A DNA stretch of 64,000 bases, taken from the NCBI GenBank assembly GCA_963849955.1, contig CAWKJU010000007.1:124001-188000 (forward strand), given 5' to 3'. The position numbers and the translations under genes were made by a program. The stretch's first letter is position 1; each line of letters opens with the position of its first letter. The notes under the pieces were generated by a model. That model made no database searches, was not told the DNA's origin, and worked only from the letters and a program-made list of their open reading frames with translations. This document shows, piece after piece, positions 17,213 through 25,708 of this stretch. Source of the stretch: CAWFGW01 sp963849955 (lineage in GTDB: Bacteria > Bacteroidota > Bacteroidia > Cytophagales > JAAEPT01).

Positions 17213-20002
17213 ATGAGCGAATACAACTTTAAAGAGATAGAGAACAAGTGGCAAGCCTACTGGAAACAAAACCAGACTTTTAAAACTGAAACCACTCCTT
17301 CAAAACCAAAATTTTATGCGGTAGACATGTTTCCTTACCCATCTGGAGCAGGGTTACATGTGGGGCATCCACTTGGGTATATTGCCTCTGATATTATCTC
17401 TCGTTATAAAAGAATGCAAGGTTTTAATGTATTGCATCCCATGGGATTTGACTCGTTTGGTCTTCCAGCAGAGCAGTACGCGATACAAACGGGACAACAC
17501 CCCGCAATCACTACAGAAGAAAACATTGCTCGTTACATAGAACAACTCAACCGATTGGGTTTCTCTTTTGATTGGGAACGAGAAGTGCGGACGAGTGATC
17601 CCTCATATTTTAAATGGACTCAGTGGATATTTTTACAACTATTTAAATCGTGGTATAACAAAGACACCGATAAAGCAGAAGATATTTCAACACTGATTGC
17701 CAAGTTTGAAGCGAACGGTACTTCTGGTGTCCATGCATCATGCGATGAAGAGGCAACTTCATTTACTGCTGATGAATGGAAAGGCTTTTCTGAAGAAGAA
17801 AAACAACGCATTCTATTGGAATACCGATTGACCTTTATTTCTGAAACGATGGTGAATTGGTGCCCGCAACTGGGTACTGTGTTGGCTAATGATGAAATTA
17901 AAGATGGCGTTTCCGAACGAGGTGGATATCCTGTAGAACGTAAAACCATGCAACAGTGGAGTATGCGAATCACTGCATATGCCGAACGTTTGCTGCAGGG
18001 AATGGATCAATTGGATTGGAGTGATTCATTAAAAGAAATGCAACGCAACTGGATTGGTAAGTCCATCGGTTGTTCATTAAACTTTGAAGTTGTGAATTCA
18101 GAGAGGGTATTAACGGTTTTTACGACCCGCGTTGATACTACTTTTGGGGTCACTTACATTAGTATCGCTCCTGAAAGTGAGTTGGTCAAAGAATTAACAA
18201 CCTCGGAACAACAAACCGAAGTTGAGGCGTATGTGGAGAAGGCAAAAAATCGTTCTGAACGCGATCGGATGAGTGATGTGAAAACTGTTTCGGGTTGCTT
18301 TACCGGTTCATATGCAATCAATCCTTTCAACGGCAAACAAGTACCTATTTGGATTGCTGACTATGTATTAGCAGGTTATGGTACAGGTGTAGTTATGGCA
18401 GTACCTTCAAGTGATGAGCGTGATTACCGATTTGCTTCACATTATGGTTTAGAAATCATTCCTGTTCAAGAAGGGGATAAAACAGACATTACTGCAGAAG
18501 GTTTTGACCCGAAAGCGGGTACCATGATTAACTCCGATTTTTTAAATGGACTAAAGGTGCCTGAAGCAATTAAAAAAGCTATTGCGTTTGTTGAAGAAAA
18601 AGGAATTGGTAAAGCAAAAGTCAACTACAAAATGCGTGATGCGGTATTTAGCCGTCAGCGGTATTGGGGTGAACCCATTCCAATGTACTTTAAAAACGGA
18701 TTGCCTTATCCCATCGAGGAGTCTGAATTGCCCTTGACGTTACCTGAAATTGACGATTACAAACCAACAGAATCCGGTGAACCGCCATTAGGTAGAGCAA
18801 AAGACTGGAATTATACTCCCAAAGGAGAAACAACTAGCTATCCCTACGAATTAAGCACCATGCCTGGTTGGGCTGGCTCTAGTTGGTATTGGTTCCGTTA
18901 TATGGATGCTAATAACGATCAGGAGTTTGTATCAAAAGAAGCACAGGAATACTGGAAAGACATTGACTTGTACCTGGGAGGGGCTGAACATGCTACAGGC
19001 CACTTATTATATTCCCGATTCTGGAACAAGTTTTTGTTTGATAAAGGGCTAGTTTCTGTGGATGAATCATTTAAAAAACTAGTCAACCAGGGTATGATTC
19101 AAGGGCGATCGAACTTTGTGTACCGTGTGAATGGTACCAATAAGTTTGTGTCTTATGGTTTAAGAAAGGAATACGATACTACAGCATTGTATGTAGATGT
19201 AAACATTGTTAGCAACGACATTCTTAATTTAGATGCCTTTAAAGCCTGGAGATCAGAATATGCGGATGCGAAATTTGTATTAGAAGATGGCAAGTACATT
19301 TGCGGTAGCGAAGTCGAGAAAATGTCGAAATCAAAGTATAATGTCGTGAATCCAGATCATATCTGCGATGAGTATGGTGCGGATACCCTTCGATTATATG
19401 AAATGTTTTTAGGTCCACTGGAACAGTTTAAACCCTGGAACACCAATGGTATCGATGGGGTGTTTAAGTTTTTACGAAAGACGTGGCGACTGTTTTATGA
19501 TCAGAATGGTAATAATGTGATTTCTGATGAAGCACCGACTCCCGAAGAACAAAAAATAATTCACGCTACGATTAAGAAAATAGTAGAAGACATCGAACGC
19601 ATGTCCTTGAACACGTCTGTGAGTAATTTTATGATTTGTGTGAATGAATTGACAGCCTTAAAATGTCACAAACGTGAAGTGGTTACCAACTTAACCTTAC
19701 TACTTGCTCCATATGCACCTCACTTTGCAGAAGAGTTGTGGTCGATCTTAGGCCACACGGAATCCATTGCAAAAGCTAGTTTCCCTAAGTTTGAGGAGAA
19801 GTATTTAAAAGAAGATGCATTTGAATATCCTGTGATGATGAATGGTAAAATGCGCACGAAGCTGAAGTTTGGTTTGGACATGCCACAAGGGGACATGCAA
19901 ACTGAATTGATGAAAGACGAAACAGTTCAGAAGTGGTTAGAAGGTAAAGCGCCTAAAAAAGTGATTATTGTTCCTAAAAAGATTATCAATATCGTTTATT
20001 AA
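17213..20002 (+). CDS. leuS: Leucyl-tRNA synthetase
   Basis: About 929 residues. The class I signatures are HVGHPLG near the N-terminus (HIGH box) and KMSKSKYN in the last third. Between them are the CP1 editing region and a roughly 60-residue extra segment before KMSKS, beginning NGTNKFVSYG, as in other Bacteroidota enzymes. It charges tRNA-Leu and edits mischarged products. I chose the ATG at 17213 over the in-frame TTG at 17204, because MSEYNFKEIE aligns with the usual LeuS start. It is single-cistron: leader hairpin upstream, strong terminator 38 bases downstream. Confidence 0.97.
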   Translation: MSEYNFKEIENKWQAYWKQNQTFKTETTPSKPKFYAVDMFPYPSGAGLHVGHPLGYIASDIISRYKRMQGFNVLHPMGFDSFGLPAEQYAIQTGQHPAITTEENIARYIEQLNRLGFSFDWEREVRTSDPSYFKWTQWIFLQLFKSWYNKDTDKAEDISTLIAKFEANGTSGVHASCDEEATSFTADEWKGFSEEEKQRILLEYRLTFISETMVNWCPQLGTVLANDEIKDGVSERGGYPVERKTMQQWSMRITAYAERLLQGMDQLDWSDSLKEMQRNWIGKSIGCSLNFEVVNSERVLTVFTTRVDTTFGVTYISIAPESELVKELTTSEQQTEVEAYVEKAKNRSERDRMSDVKTVSGCFTGSYAINPFNGKQVPIWIADYVLAGYGTGVVMAVPSSDERDYRFASHYGLEIIPVQEGDKTDITAEGFDPKAGTMINSDFLNGLKVPEAIKKAIAFVEEKGIGKAKVNYKMRDAVFSRQRYWGEPIPMYFKNGLPYPIEESELPLTLPEIDDYKPTESGEPPLGRAKDWNYTPKGETTSYPYELSTMPGWAGSSWYWFRYMDANNDQEFVSKEAQEYWKDIDLYLGGAEHATGHLLYSRFWNKFLFDKGLVSVDESFKKLVNQGMIQGRSNFVYRVNGTNKFVSYGLRKEYDTTALYVDVNIVSNDILNLDAFKAWRSEYADAKFVLEDGKYICGSEVEKMSKSKYNVVNPDHICDEYGADTLRLYEMFLGPLEQFKPWNTNGIDGVFKFLRKTWRLFYDQNGNNVISDEAPTPEEQKIIHATIKKIVEDIERMSLNTSVSNFMICVNELTALKCHKREVVTNLTLLLAPYAPHFAEELWSILGHTESIAKASFPKFEEKYLKEDAFEYPVMMNGKMRTKLKFGLDMPQGDMQTELMKDETVQKWLEGKAPKKVIIVPKKIINIVY

Positions 20003-20039
20003 TTGAAAAACAAAAACAATAAAAAATATGTTAACTTAT

Positions 20040-20072
20040 GGCCAGATGAATTGAAATTCATCTGGCCTTTTT
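20040..20072 (+). terminator. Intrinsic terminator of leuS
   Basis: A perfect 11-base stem (20040-20050 with 20057-20067), extendable by one pair to a TGAA tetraloop, then five T. Confidence 0.93.
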
Positions 20073-20091
20073 GTTATTAAAATTTGCCTTT

Positions 20092-20781
20092 ATGCCGAAA
20101 ATCGAAAGAGAAAGTATCTCATTTTTAAAAGAATTAGCTCAAAATAATAACCGTGAATGGTTTCAGGAGAACAAATATAAATATGAACTGGCTCACGAAA
20201 ACATGATTGGCTTTGCGAGTCTTTTATTGATGGAGATGAATAAACACGATGATATTGAAACTCCTACAGGCAAAAAAAGCTTACACCGTATCTATCGCGA
20301 CATTCGTTTTTCTAAAGATAAAACTCCTTATAAAAATCATTTTAGTGGCAGTTTTAGCCGTGCTACAGCATTGCTGAGAGGAGGTTACTATATACATATC
20401 GAACCAGGTAATTCATTTGCTGGAGGAGGTTTTTGGGGGCCGAGCAAAGAAGATTTACAACTTTTGCGCGAACATATTGCTCAAGACGATACACCATTTA
20501 GAGCAGTAATTAACTCCAATGCTTTTAAAGACACGTTTGGCAAGCTGGAAGGTGAAACCTTAAAGACGGCACCAAAAGGGTTTGATAAAGAGCATCCAGC
20601 TATTGACTTACTCCGGTTTAAGTCTTTCCTCTTGCGTAAAGATTTCACGGATCAAGAAGTAATAGCGGGAGATTTTCACCTCAAGGTAAATGAAACGTTT
20701 AAAGCTATGCGGCCGTTTTTTGATGTCATGAGTGAATGTCTCACAACCAATTTGAATGGCGAATTATTAAAAGGTCTTTAA
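20092..20781 (+). CDS. DUF2461 family protein
   Basis: A 229-residue protein with the family pattern NNREWFQENKYKYE near the start, RIYRDIRFSKDKTPYK in the middle and GGYYIHIEP after it. DUF2461 (TIGR02453) proteins are soluble and of unknown function. The ATG at 20092 is preferred. An in-frame TTG at 20071 lies in the U-tract of the leuS terminator and would add an unrelated hydrophobic heptapeptide. The 3' end overlaps the convergent DUF2721 gene by 15 bases. Confidence 0.9.
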   Translation: MPKIERESISFLKELAQNNNREWFQENKYKYELAHENMIGFASLLLMEMNKHDDIETPTGKKSLHRIYRDIRFSKDKTPYKNHFSGSFSRATALLRGGYYIHIEPGNSFAGGGFWGPSKEDLQLLREHIAQDDTPFRAVINSNAFKDTFGKLEGETLKTAPKGFDKEHPAIDLLRFKSFLLRKDFTDQEVIAGDFHLKVNETFKAMRPFFDVMSECLTTNLNGELLKGL

Positions 20782-21189
20782 CTCTTCCGATTCTAAGTCC
20801 TCTTCGATGTCCTTTAACTGTAAGTTTAAGGCTTTTGATGAAAGTTGAATTTCATACAGCGAAATTCCTAAGGAGATTAGCAAAGCAACAAGGGCTAACC
20901 CAAACACTATTTTCCCTAATAGTAAACGCTCTGCAAACAGGACAAACATACACAGTACACAGAGAAATAAACTAGCTACGCCCATTATTTGCATTGATCG
21001 GATTAACATGACTCGTTTTTTTAATAGTTTGATTTGTCCTAAAACTAACCCACTGTGCTCAGATAAATAGATGTCATGTAGCGATCGAATTAAACTGGCA
21101 AGTGCTAAAAACCGATTCGTATAGGCCAACAGCAATAATGAAATAGCTGAAAAGAGTAAGCCAGGAGTGGTGAGGTTTAGCGTATCCAT
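20767..21189 (-). CDS. DUF2721 membrane protein
   Basis: A 140-residue protein with three hydrophobic helices (about 10-30, 62-85 and 90-112) and the ANR/TNRFLALASLIR motif between the first two, matching DUF2721. The C-terminal tail is acidic and soluble. The role is unknown. It overlaps the convergent DUF2461 gene by 15 bases and has no close neighbour on its own strand. Confidence 0.8.
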   Translation of the reverse strand: MDTLNLTTPGLLFSAISLLLLAYTNRFLALASLIRSLHDIYLSEHSGLVLGQIKLLKKRVMLIRSMQIMGVASLFLCVLCMFVLFAERLLLGKIVFGLALVALLISLGISLYEIQLSSKALNLQLKDIEEDLESEELKTF

Positions 21190-21386
21190 AAGTTTAAGAG
21201 TTGGTTACTACAGATACAATTTCTAAGAAGGAATTGTTTTTCTTTTTCAGAAAACCTAAACTAAATCTGATTGACCTTTAGTTAAGAGGTGTTTTTTTGT
21301 TAAAAATAGTTACCCCTGTTCAATAGTGTTAGTTTATATCTTTTAAATCTAAATTTGTTTGTAAACTATTGGTTGGTTAGAAAATA

Positions 21387-21418
21387 AAGTCCTTCTACCT
21401 TTTTAGATAGAAGGACTT
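21387..21418 (-). terminator. Terminator of purB
   Basis: A perfect 11-base stem (21387-21397 with 21408-21418) and 10-base loop lying 9 bases after the purB stop. Confidence 0.9.
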
Positions 21419-21426
21419 AAAATTGA

Positions 21427-22776
21427 TTACATCGCTACTCCAGTATAGTTAAATGGAGTGATAACTCGCAATTCAGCCTTGATGTCTTCGTTGACATTTA
21501 GTGTTTCAATAAACTCTTTAATGGAGGTTTCAGTAATCTGGTTATTTCCACGAGTAAGTTCTTTTAAAGCTTCATATGGCTTAGGATAACCCTCTCTCCG
21601 TAAGATAGTTTGAATCGCTTCCGCTACAACAGCCCAGTTGTCATCCAGGTCGGCTTCAATGGCTTTTTGGTTCAATTGAATTTTATCTAACCCTTTTAAA
21701 GTAGATCGCAAAGCAATGATTGAGTGAGCTATAGGAACCCCAATGTTTCTCAAGACTGTCGAGTCAGTTAAGTCACGCTGAAGACGGGAAATAGGCAATT
21801 TGGCAGAAAGATGTTCATAGAACGCATTCGCAATACCTAGATTACCTTCCGAGTTTTCAAAGTCGATTGGGTTAACTTTGTGTGGCATGGCAGAAGAGCC
21901 AATTTCGCCTTTTTTAATTTTTTGTGTGAAGTAGCCCATCGAGATGTATTGCCACATGTCACGGTCTAGGTCAATTAAAATCGTGTTGATGCGTTTTAAG
22001 CCATCAAACAAAGCTGCTAAATGATCATAATGCTCGATTTGAGTAGTAAACTGGCTTCTTTTCAGTTCTAAAATGCCTTCTACAAACTGGTTAGCAAATT
22101 CAATCCAGTCAATATTGGGATAAGCAACGTGGTGTGCATTAAAATTACCCGTAGCACCACCAAACTTAGCAGGGAAGGGGATTTGATTCAACAAGAGCTG
22201 TTGTTCCTGTAAGCGCTCGTAAAACACCTTGATTTCCTTTCCTAAGCGAGTAGGAGAAGCTGGTTGTCCGTGTGTTTTTGCCAGCATGGGAATCTCTTTC
22301 CAGAGTTCGGCCAACGCATTGATTTTTTGAACCACTTCGTTTAATAACGGAATTAGTTCATTTTTCAGTCCATCTTTTAATGTAAGAGGTACAGAAGTAT
22401 TGTTAATGTCTTGTGACGTCAATCCAAAATGGATAAACTCTTTAAACGGCTCTAAACCTAATTTATCGAATTGTGCTTTGATGAAATATTCAACCGCTTT
22501 TACATCGTGGTTGGTAGTTTTTTCTTCCTCTTTGATCCACAAGGCATCTTCCTCTGTAAAGTTAAGGTAGATTTTCTGCAAAGCAGGAAATACACTTGAA
22601 TCTACGTCTTCCAGTTGAGGTAAAGGGATCTTACACAGCGCAATAAAATATTCTACTTCAACTAAAACTCTATGTTTAATCAGTCCAAATTCAGAGAAAT
22701 AAGGTGCCAAATCAGCCACTTGGCGTCTGTAGCGACCATCTACTGGAGATATCGCTGTTAAGTTATTCAAATCCAT
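21427..22776 (-). CDS. purB: Adenylosuccinate lyase
   Basis: A 449-residue fumarase-superfamily lyase. The start region LTAISPVDGRYR, the THGQPASPT block, and the signature loop GSSAMPHKVNPIDFEN (with the catalytic Ser and the Lys/Asn of the superfamily) identify PurB of the E. coli-like long type. It cleaves SAICAR and adenylosuccinate in purine synthesis. An upstream in-frame ATG at 22803 would add nine residues; the ATG at 22776 fits the known start. It is monocistronic with its own terminator. Confidence 0.96.
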   Translation of the reverse strand: MDLNNLTAISPVDGRYRRQVADLAPYFSEFGLIKHRVLVEVEYFIALCKIPLPQLEDVDSSVFPALQKIYLNFTEEDALWIKEEEKTTNHDVKAVEYFIKAQFDKLGLEPFKEFIHFGLTSQDINNTSVPLTLKDGLKNELIPLLNEVVQKINALAELWKEIPMLAKTHGQPASPTRLGKEIKVFYERLQEQQLLLNQIPFPAKFGGATGNFNAHHVAYPNIDWIEFANQFVEGILELKRSQFTTQIEHYDHLAALFDGLKRINTILIDLDRDMWQYISMGYFTQKIKKGEIGSSAMPHKVNPIDFENSEGNLGIANAFYEHLSAKLPISRLQRDLTDSTVLRNIGVPIAHSIIALRSTLKGLDKIQLNQKAIEADLDDNWAVVAEAIQTILRREGYPKPYEALKELTRGNNQITETSIKEFIETLNVNEDIKAELRVITPFNYTGVAM

Positions 22777-22979
22777 TTTTAATAATTGATTAAGTCTTGT
22801 CAATGACTTTTAAAACAAGGGACAAATATACATAAACCCACGATGTGATAGGAAGATATTAATCCACAATTCTAGCATTAGGTGTATGACTGCTTGGGTT
22901 TGTACGGTCTATTAAAAAAACTAAAACCCATGATGCAGTGCACAAAGCCGCTGAACAATAATGAATACTCGTTTACGTA

Positions 22980-24161
22980 TTAATATTTAAAAACCCGTTC
23001 GGTTGTACCATTGTTATACACCAAAATAATTGTTTGACCAGAAGTAGTTGTTGGTACTTCTACACCTTGCAAATTATAAGCTTTGATAAGTGTAGGAGTA
23101 GTGTGTTTTTGTGATTCAATAGAGGTAATAGTACAATCGGTTGACCATTCAGCAGTTGCGTCTTTTTTCCACCACCATGTGTTTTGTGTATCATTAACGC
23201 AAATAACTTTCAAATCAGTATTTTCTTGACAAGAAACATGCGTTAAAGCAAGATTTTGAGAAAGATTTAAACTTGTTAACTGATTTCCAGAACAGATAAG
23301 GGTTGTTAAAGCTTTGTTATTACTTAAATCTAAATTGCTTAATTGATTTTCAGAACACAACAAGCGAGTTATTGCAATATTTTTGCTCACATCTAAACTG
23401 ATTAATTGATTAGAAGAACATTCCAGCCACTCTAAAGAATTTGCCCCAGAAAGATTCAAACTGGTTAATTGATTTTCAAAACATTTTAATTCGCCTAGAT
23501 GAATATTTTTGCTTATATCTAAACTGCTTAACTGGTTGTTAGAACAACCCAAGAATTCTAAAGCAGTATTCTTACTTACATCTAAACTGTCTAATTGATT
23601 TTCAGCACAATTCACTACAGTCAATTTTGTGTTATTTCTTAGGTTTAAACTGGTTAACAAATTACCGCCACACCACAACTTTTTTAAACCACTATTCTTA
23701 CTAACGTCTAAACTGTCTAACTGATTAGAGCTACAATCAAGAGAGTTTAAAGCTGTGTTTTTACTTACGTCTAAATGGTCTAATTTATTAGCTCTACAAT
23801 CAAGAGAATTTAAAGCAGTGTTTTTACTTACATCCAGACTACTTAATTGATTTCCATAACAAATTAATTCTTTTAAAGCAGTATTATGAGAAACATCTAA
23901 ACTGGTTAAATGATTACTGAAACACTCCAACTTAGTTAGTTTTACAAATGCTTCAATTCCTGTTAAATCCGAAATAAGACTAAAAGTAACACTCAAACTG
24001 GTAACATTTTCAGCCTCAATTATTTGGATTTCTCCATCTTCATTGGTGTCAACTCCCTCATCAATTAATGCAGTTTTAAAATTTGCGTCTGGGATGTTCA
24101 CATTTTGAGCATATGTATTGAGTGTACAAGCCAATAGAATAGGTAATAAAAATTTTTTCAT
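22980..24161 (-). CDS. Secreted leucine-rich-repeat protein (12 repeats)
   Basis: A 393-residue secreted protein. A signal peptide (1-18) is followed by the IPDANFK module with a DTNEDGEIQ acidic loop of calcium-binding appearance. Then come twelve LRRs of about 21 residues, patterned LxCxxNQLxSLDVSKNTAL, with one cysteine per repeat. The last roughly 45 residues (LIKAYNLQG to RVFKY) look like a short T9SS type-A sorting domain. It is probably a surface or secreted binding protein; the ligand is unknown. It is a paralogue of 24553-25617, with near-identical 5' and 3' ends, produced by a local duplication. Confidence 0.85.
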   Translation of the reverse strand: MKKFLLPILLACTLNTYAQNVNIPDANFKTALIDEGVDTNEDGEIQIIEAENVTSLSVTFSLISDLTGIEAFVKLTKLECFSNHLTSLDVSHNTALKELICYGNQLSSLDVSKNTALNSLDCRANKLDHLDVSKNTALNSLDCSSNQLDSLDVSKNSGLKKLWCGGNLLTSLNLRNNTKLTVVNCAENQLDSLDVSKNTALEFLGCSNNQLSSLDISKNIHLGELKCFENQLTSLNLSGANSLEWLECSSNQLISLDVSKNIAITRLLCSENQLSNLDLSNNKALTTLICSGNQLTSLNLSQNLALTHVSCQENTDLKVICVNDTQNTWWWKKDATAEWSTDCTITSIESQKHTTPTLIKAYNLQGVEVPTTTSGQTIILVYNNGTTERVFKY

Positions 24162-24250
24162 ATCATTTTTTTAAGAGGTACTTACAAATATACTTTTTTT
24201 GAGAAATATTTTACTTTTGTCCAACAAATGATCGTATGGAAGGTTTTCAG

Positions 24251-24475
24251 TTACAACACTAACAACCCTTCTTTGCGTAATTCAATCCATGCCTGGCTCC
24301 GATAAAAGAGTTCAAACCTGCCAAGATTAGCCGCATTATAGTTGGTTTGTAATTTCCCCAACGTCATTTTTTCGGTTGCATGGGACATAAAATAAGGGAA
24401 AAGCATGATTTACAATTCGACTTCATCTTTTTTTAAAAAAATGTAAAACAAACGATTTTTTCAGCTCAAAGTATT
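24251..24475 (-). pseudogene. Decayed copy of the 3' end of the B12-binding radical SAM gene
   Basis: On the minus strand this stretch reads as the last roughly 75 residues of the radical SAM protein encoded at 25709-27910. It keeps RSQAWIELRKEGLLVL and the same stop codon, and 66 bases (24251-24316) are identical to 25709-25774. Farther from the stop it diverges and carries an in-frame TAA where the intact gene has Trp. There is no start codon or 5' part. It fills most of the 391 bases between the two LRR genes and marks the junction of a segmental duplication. Confidence 0.9.
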
Positions 24476-24552
24476 ATTTAATAATATACTCTCTATTAAG
24501 TTACCAGTTAAATAGTTGAAAAAAGGTTTGTAAAGCTATAAATATCTAACTC

Positions 24553-25617
24553 TTAATATTTAAAAACCCGTTCGGTTGTACCATTGTCATATAACAATAT
24601 AATTGCTTGACCAGAAGTAGTTGTTGGTACTTCTATACCTTGTAAATTATACGCTTTGATGAGTGTAGGGGTAGTATTTTGTTGTGATTCAATGGAGGTA
24701 ATATTGCAATCAGTTGACCATTCAGCAGAAGCATCTTTTTTCCACTGGGTTGAATTGGAAGTATCATGAATTACATTCACACAAATAACATTCAAATCAG
24801 GGTTGTCATTACACCATAGAAACGTAAAATCTAAGTTTTGCGAAACATTTAAACTGCTTAATTGAGTTTCTCGACAATCTAACCAAGTCAGGGCAGTATT
24901 ATGTGAAAGGTTTAAACTGGTTATTGGATTAGTCATACAACCCAAGGTGATTAAAGCAGTATTCTTAGAAATATCTAAATAACTTAATTGATTTGAAGAA
25001 CACCATAATTCAGATAAAGCTATGTTATGAGAAAGATTTAAATTGCTTATCTCATTAAAAGAACAGCGTAGCGTAGTTAAAGCAGTATTATAAGAAACAT
25101 CTAAATCATTTAAGTTATTAAAAGAACAATCCAAATTGGTTAAGTTTTTATTTTCGGAAAGGTCTAAACTGCTTATTTCGATACCAGCACAATGTAACTT
25201 AGTTAAAGTAGTGTTTTTAGAAACATTTAAATAACTTAATTTATTGCCAGAACAATTCAACTCCGTTAAGTCAATATGATTGGAAACATCTAAATTCGTT
25301 ATTTTATTATAAGAACAATCTAACTCTATTAAATCAATATTTTTGGAAAGATCCAAACTAGTTAATTGATTCAAATGGCAATACAACAGACTAAGATTGA
25401 CAAATGCTTCAATACCTGTTAAATCAGAAATCTGCTTAGATGAAATGTCAAGTTGATTTACGGCATTAGCTTCACTTAATTGAATTTCACCATCTTCATT
25501 GGTGTCAACCCCACCATCAATTAAAGCAGCTTTAAAATTAGCGTCAGGAATGTTAATATTTTGAGCATATACAGTGAGGGTACATGCCAATAGAATAAGT
25601 AATAAATTTTTTTTCAT
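24553..25617 (-). CDS. Secreted leucine-rich-repeat protein (10 repeats)
   Basis: A 354-residue paralogue of the downstream LRR gene. The signal peptide (1-18) and the IPDANFK plus DTNEDGEIQ module are the same, followed by about ten cysteine-bearing 21-residue LRRs and the same RVFKY-ending C-terminal domain. The 39-residue length difference from its paralogue corresponds to about two repeats. The first 35 bases at the gene's 3' end are identical between the two genes. It is probably T9SS-exported, and the ligand is unknown. It begins 91 bases after the radical SAM gene ends. Confidence 0.85.
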   Translation of the reverse strand: MKKNLLLILLACTLTVYAQNINIPDANFKAALIDGGVDTNEDGEIQLSEANAVNQLDISSKQISDLTGIEAFVNLSLLYCHLNQLTSLDLSKNIDLIELDCSYNKITNLDVSNHIDLTELNCSGNKLSYLNVSKNTTLTKLHCAGIEISSLDLSENKNLTNLDCSFNNLNDLDVSYNTALTTLRCSFNEISNLNLSHNIALSELWCSSNQLSYLDISKNTALITLGCMTNPITSLNLSHNTALTWLDCRETQLSSLNVSQNLDFTFLWCNDNPDLNVICVNVIHDTSNSTQWKKDASAEWSTDCNITSIESQQNTTPTLIKAYNLQGIEVPTTTSGQAIILLYDNGTTERVFKY

Positions 25618-25708
25618 GTCGTGTATTTAACAAAGTATATACAAATATAATTTTTTTAAAGGAGTAGTTTACTTTTACCCAACAAATTGCAGTTTGAAAC
25701 TATTTAGC

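Noticed and set aside
20071..20091. TTG start for the DUF2461 gene
   Set aside because: It lies in the U-tract of the leuS terminator and adds an unrelated hydrophobic piece.
22777..22803. Upstream ATG for purB
   Set aside because: The ATG at 22776 aligns with the known start of long-type PurB proteins; the extra nine residues do not.
22980..25617. CRISPR-like regular repeats
   Set aside because: The 63-base periodicity is coding (21-residue LRRs) and continuous in frame.
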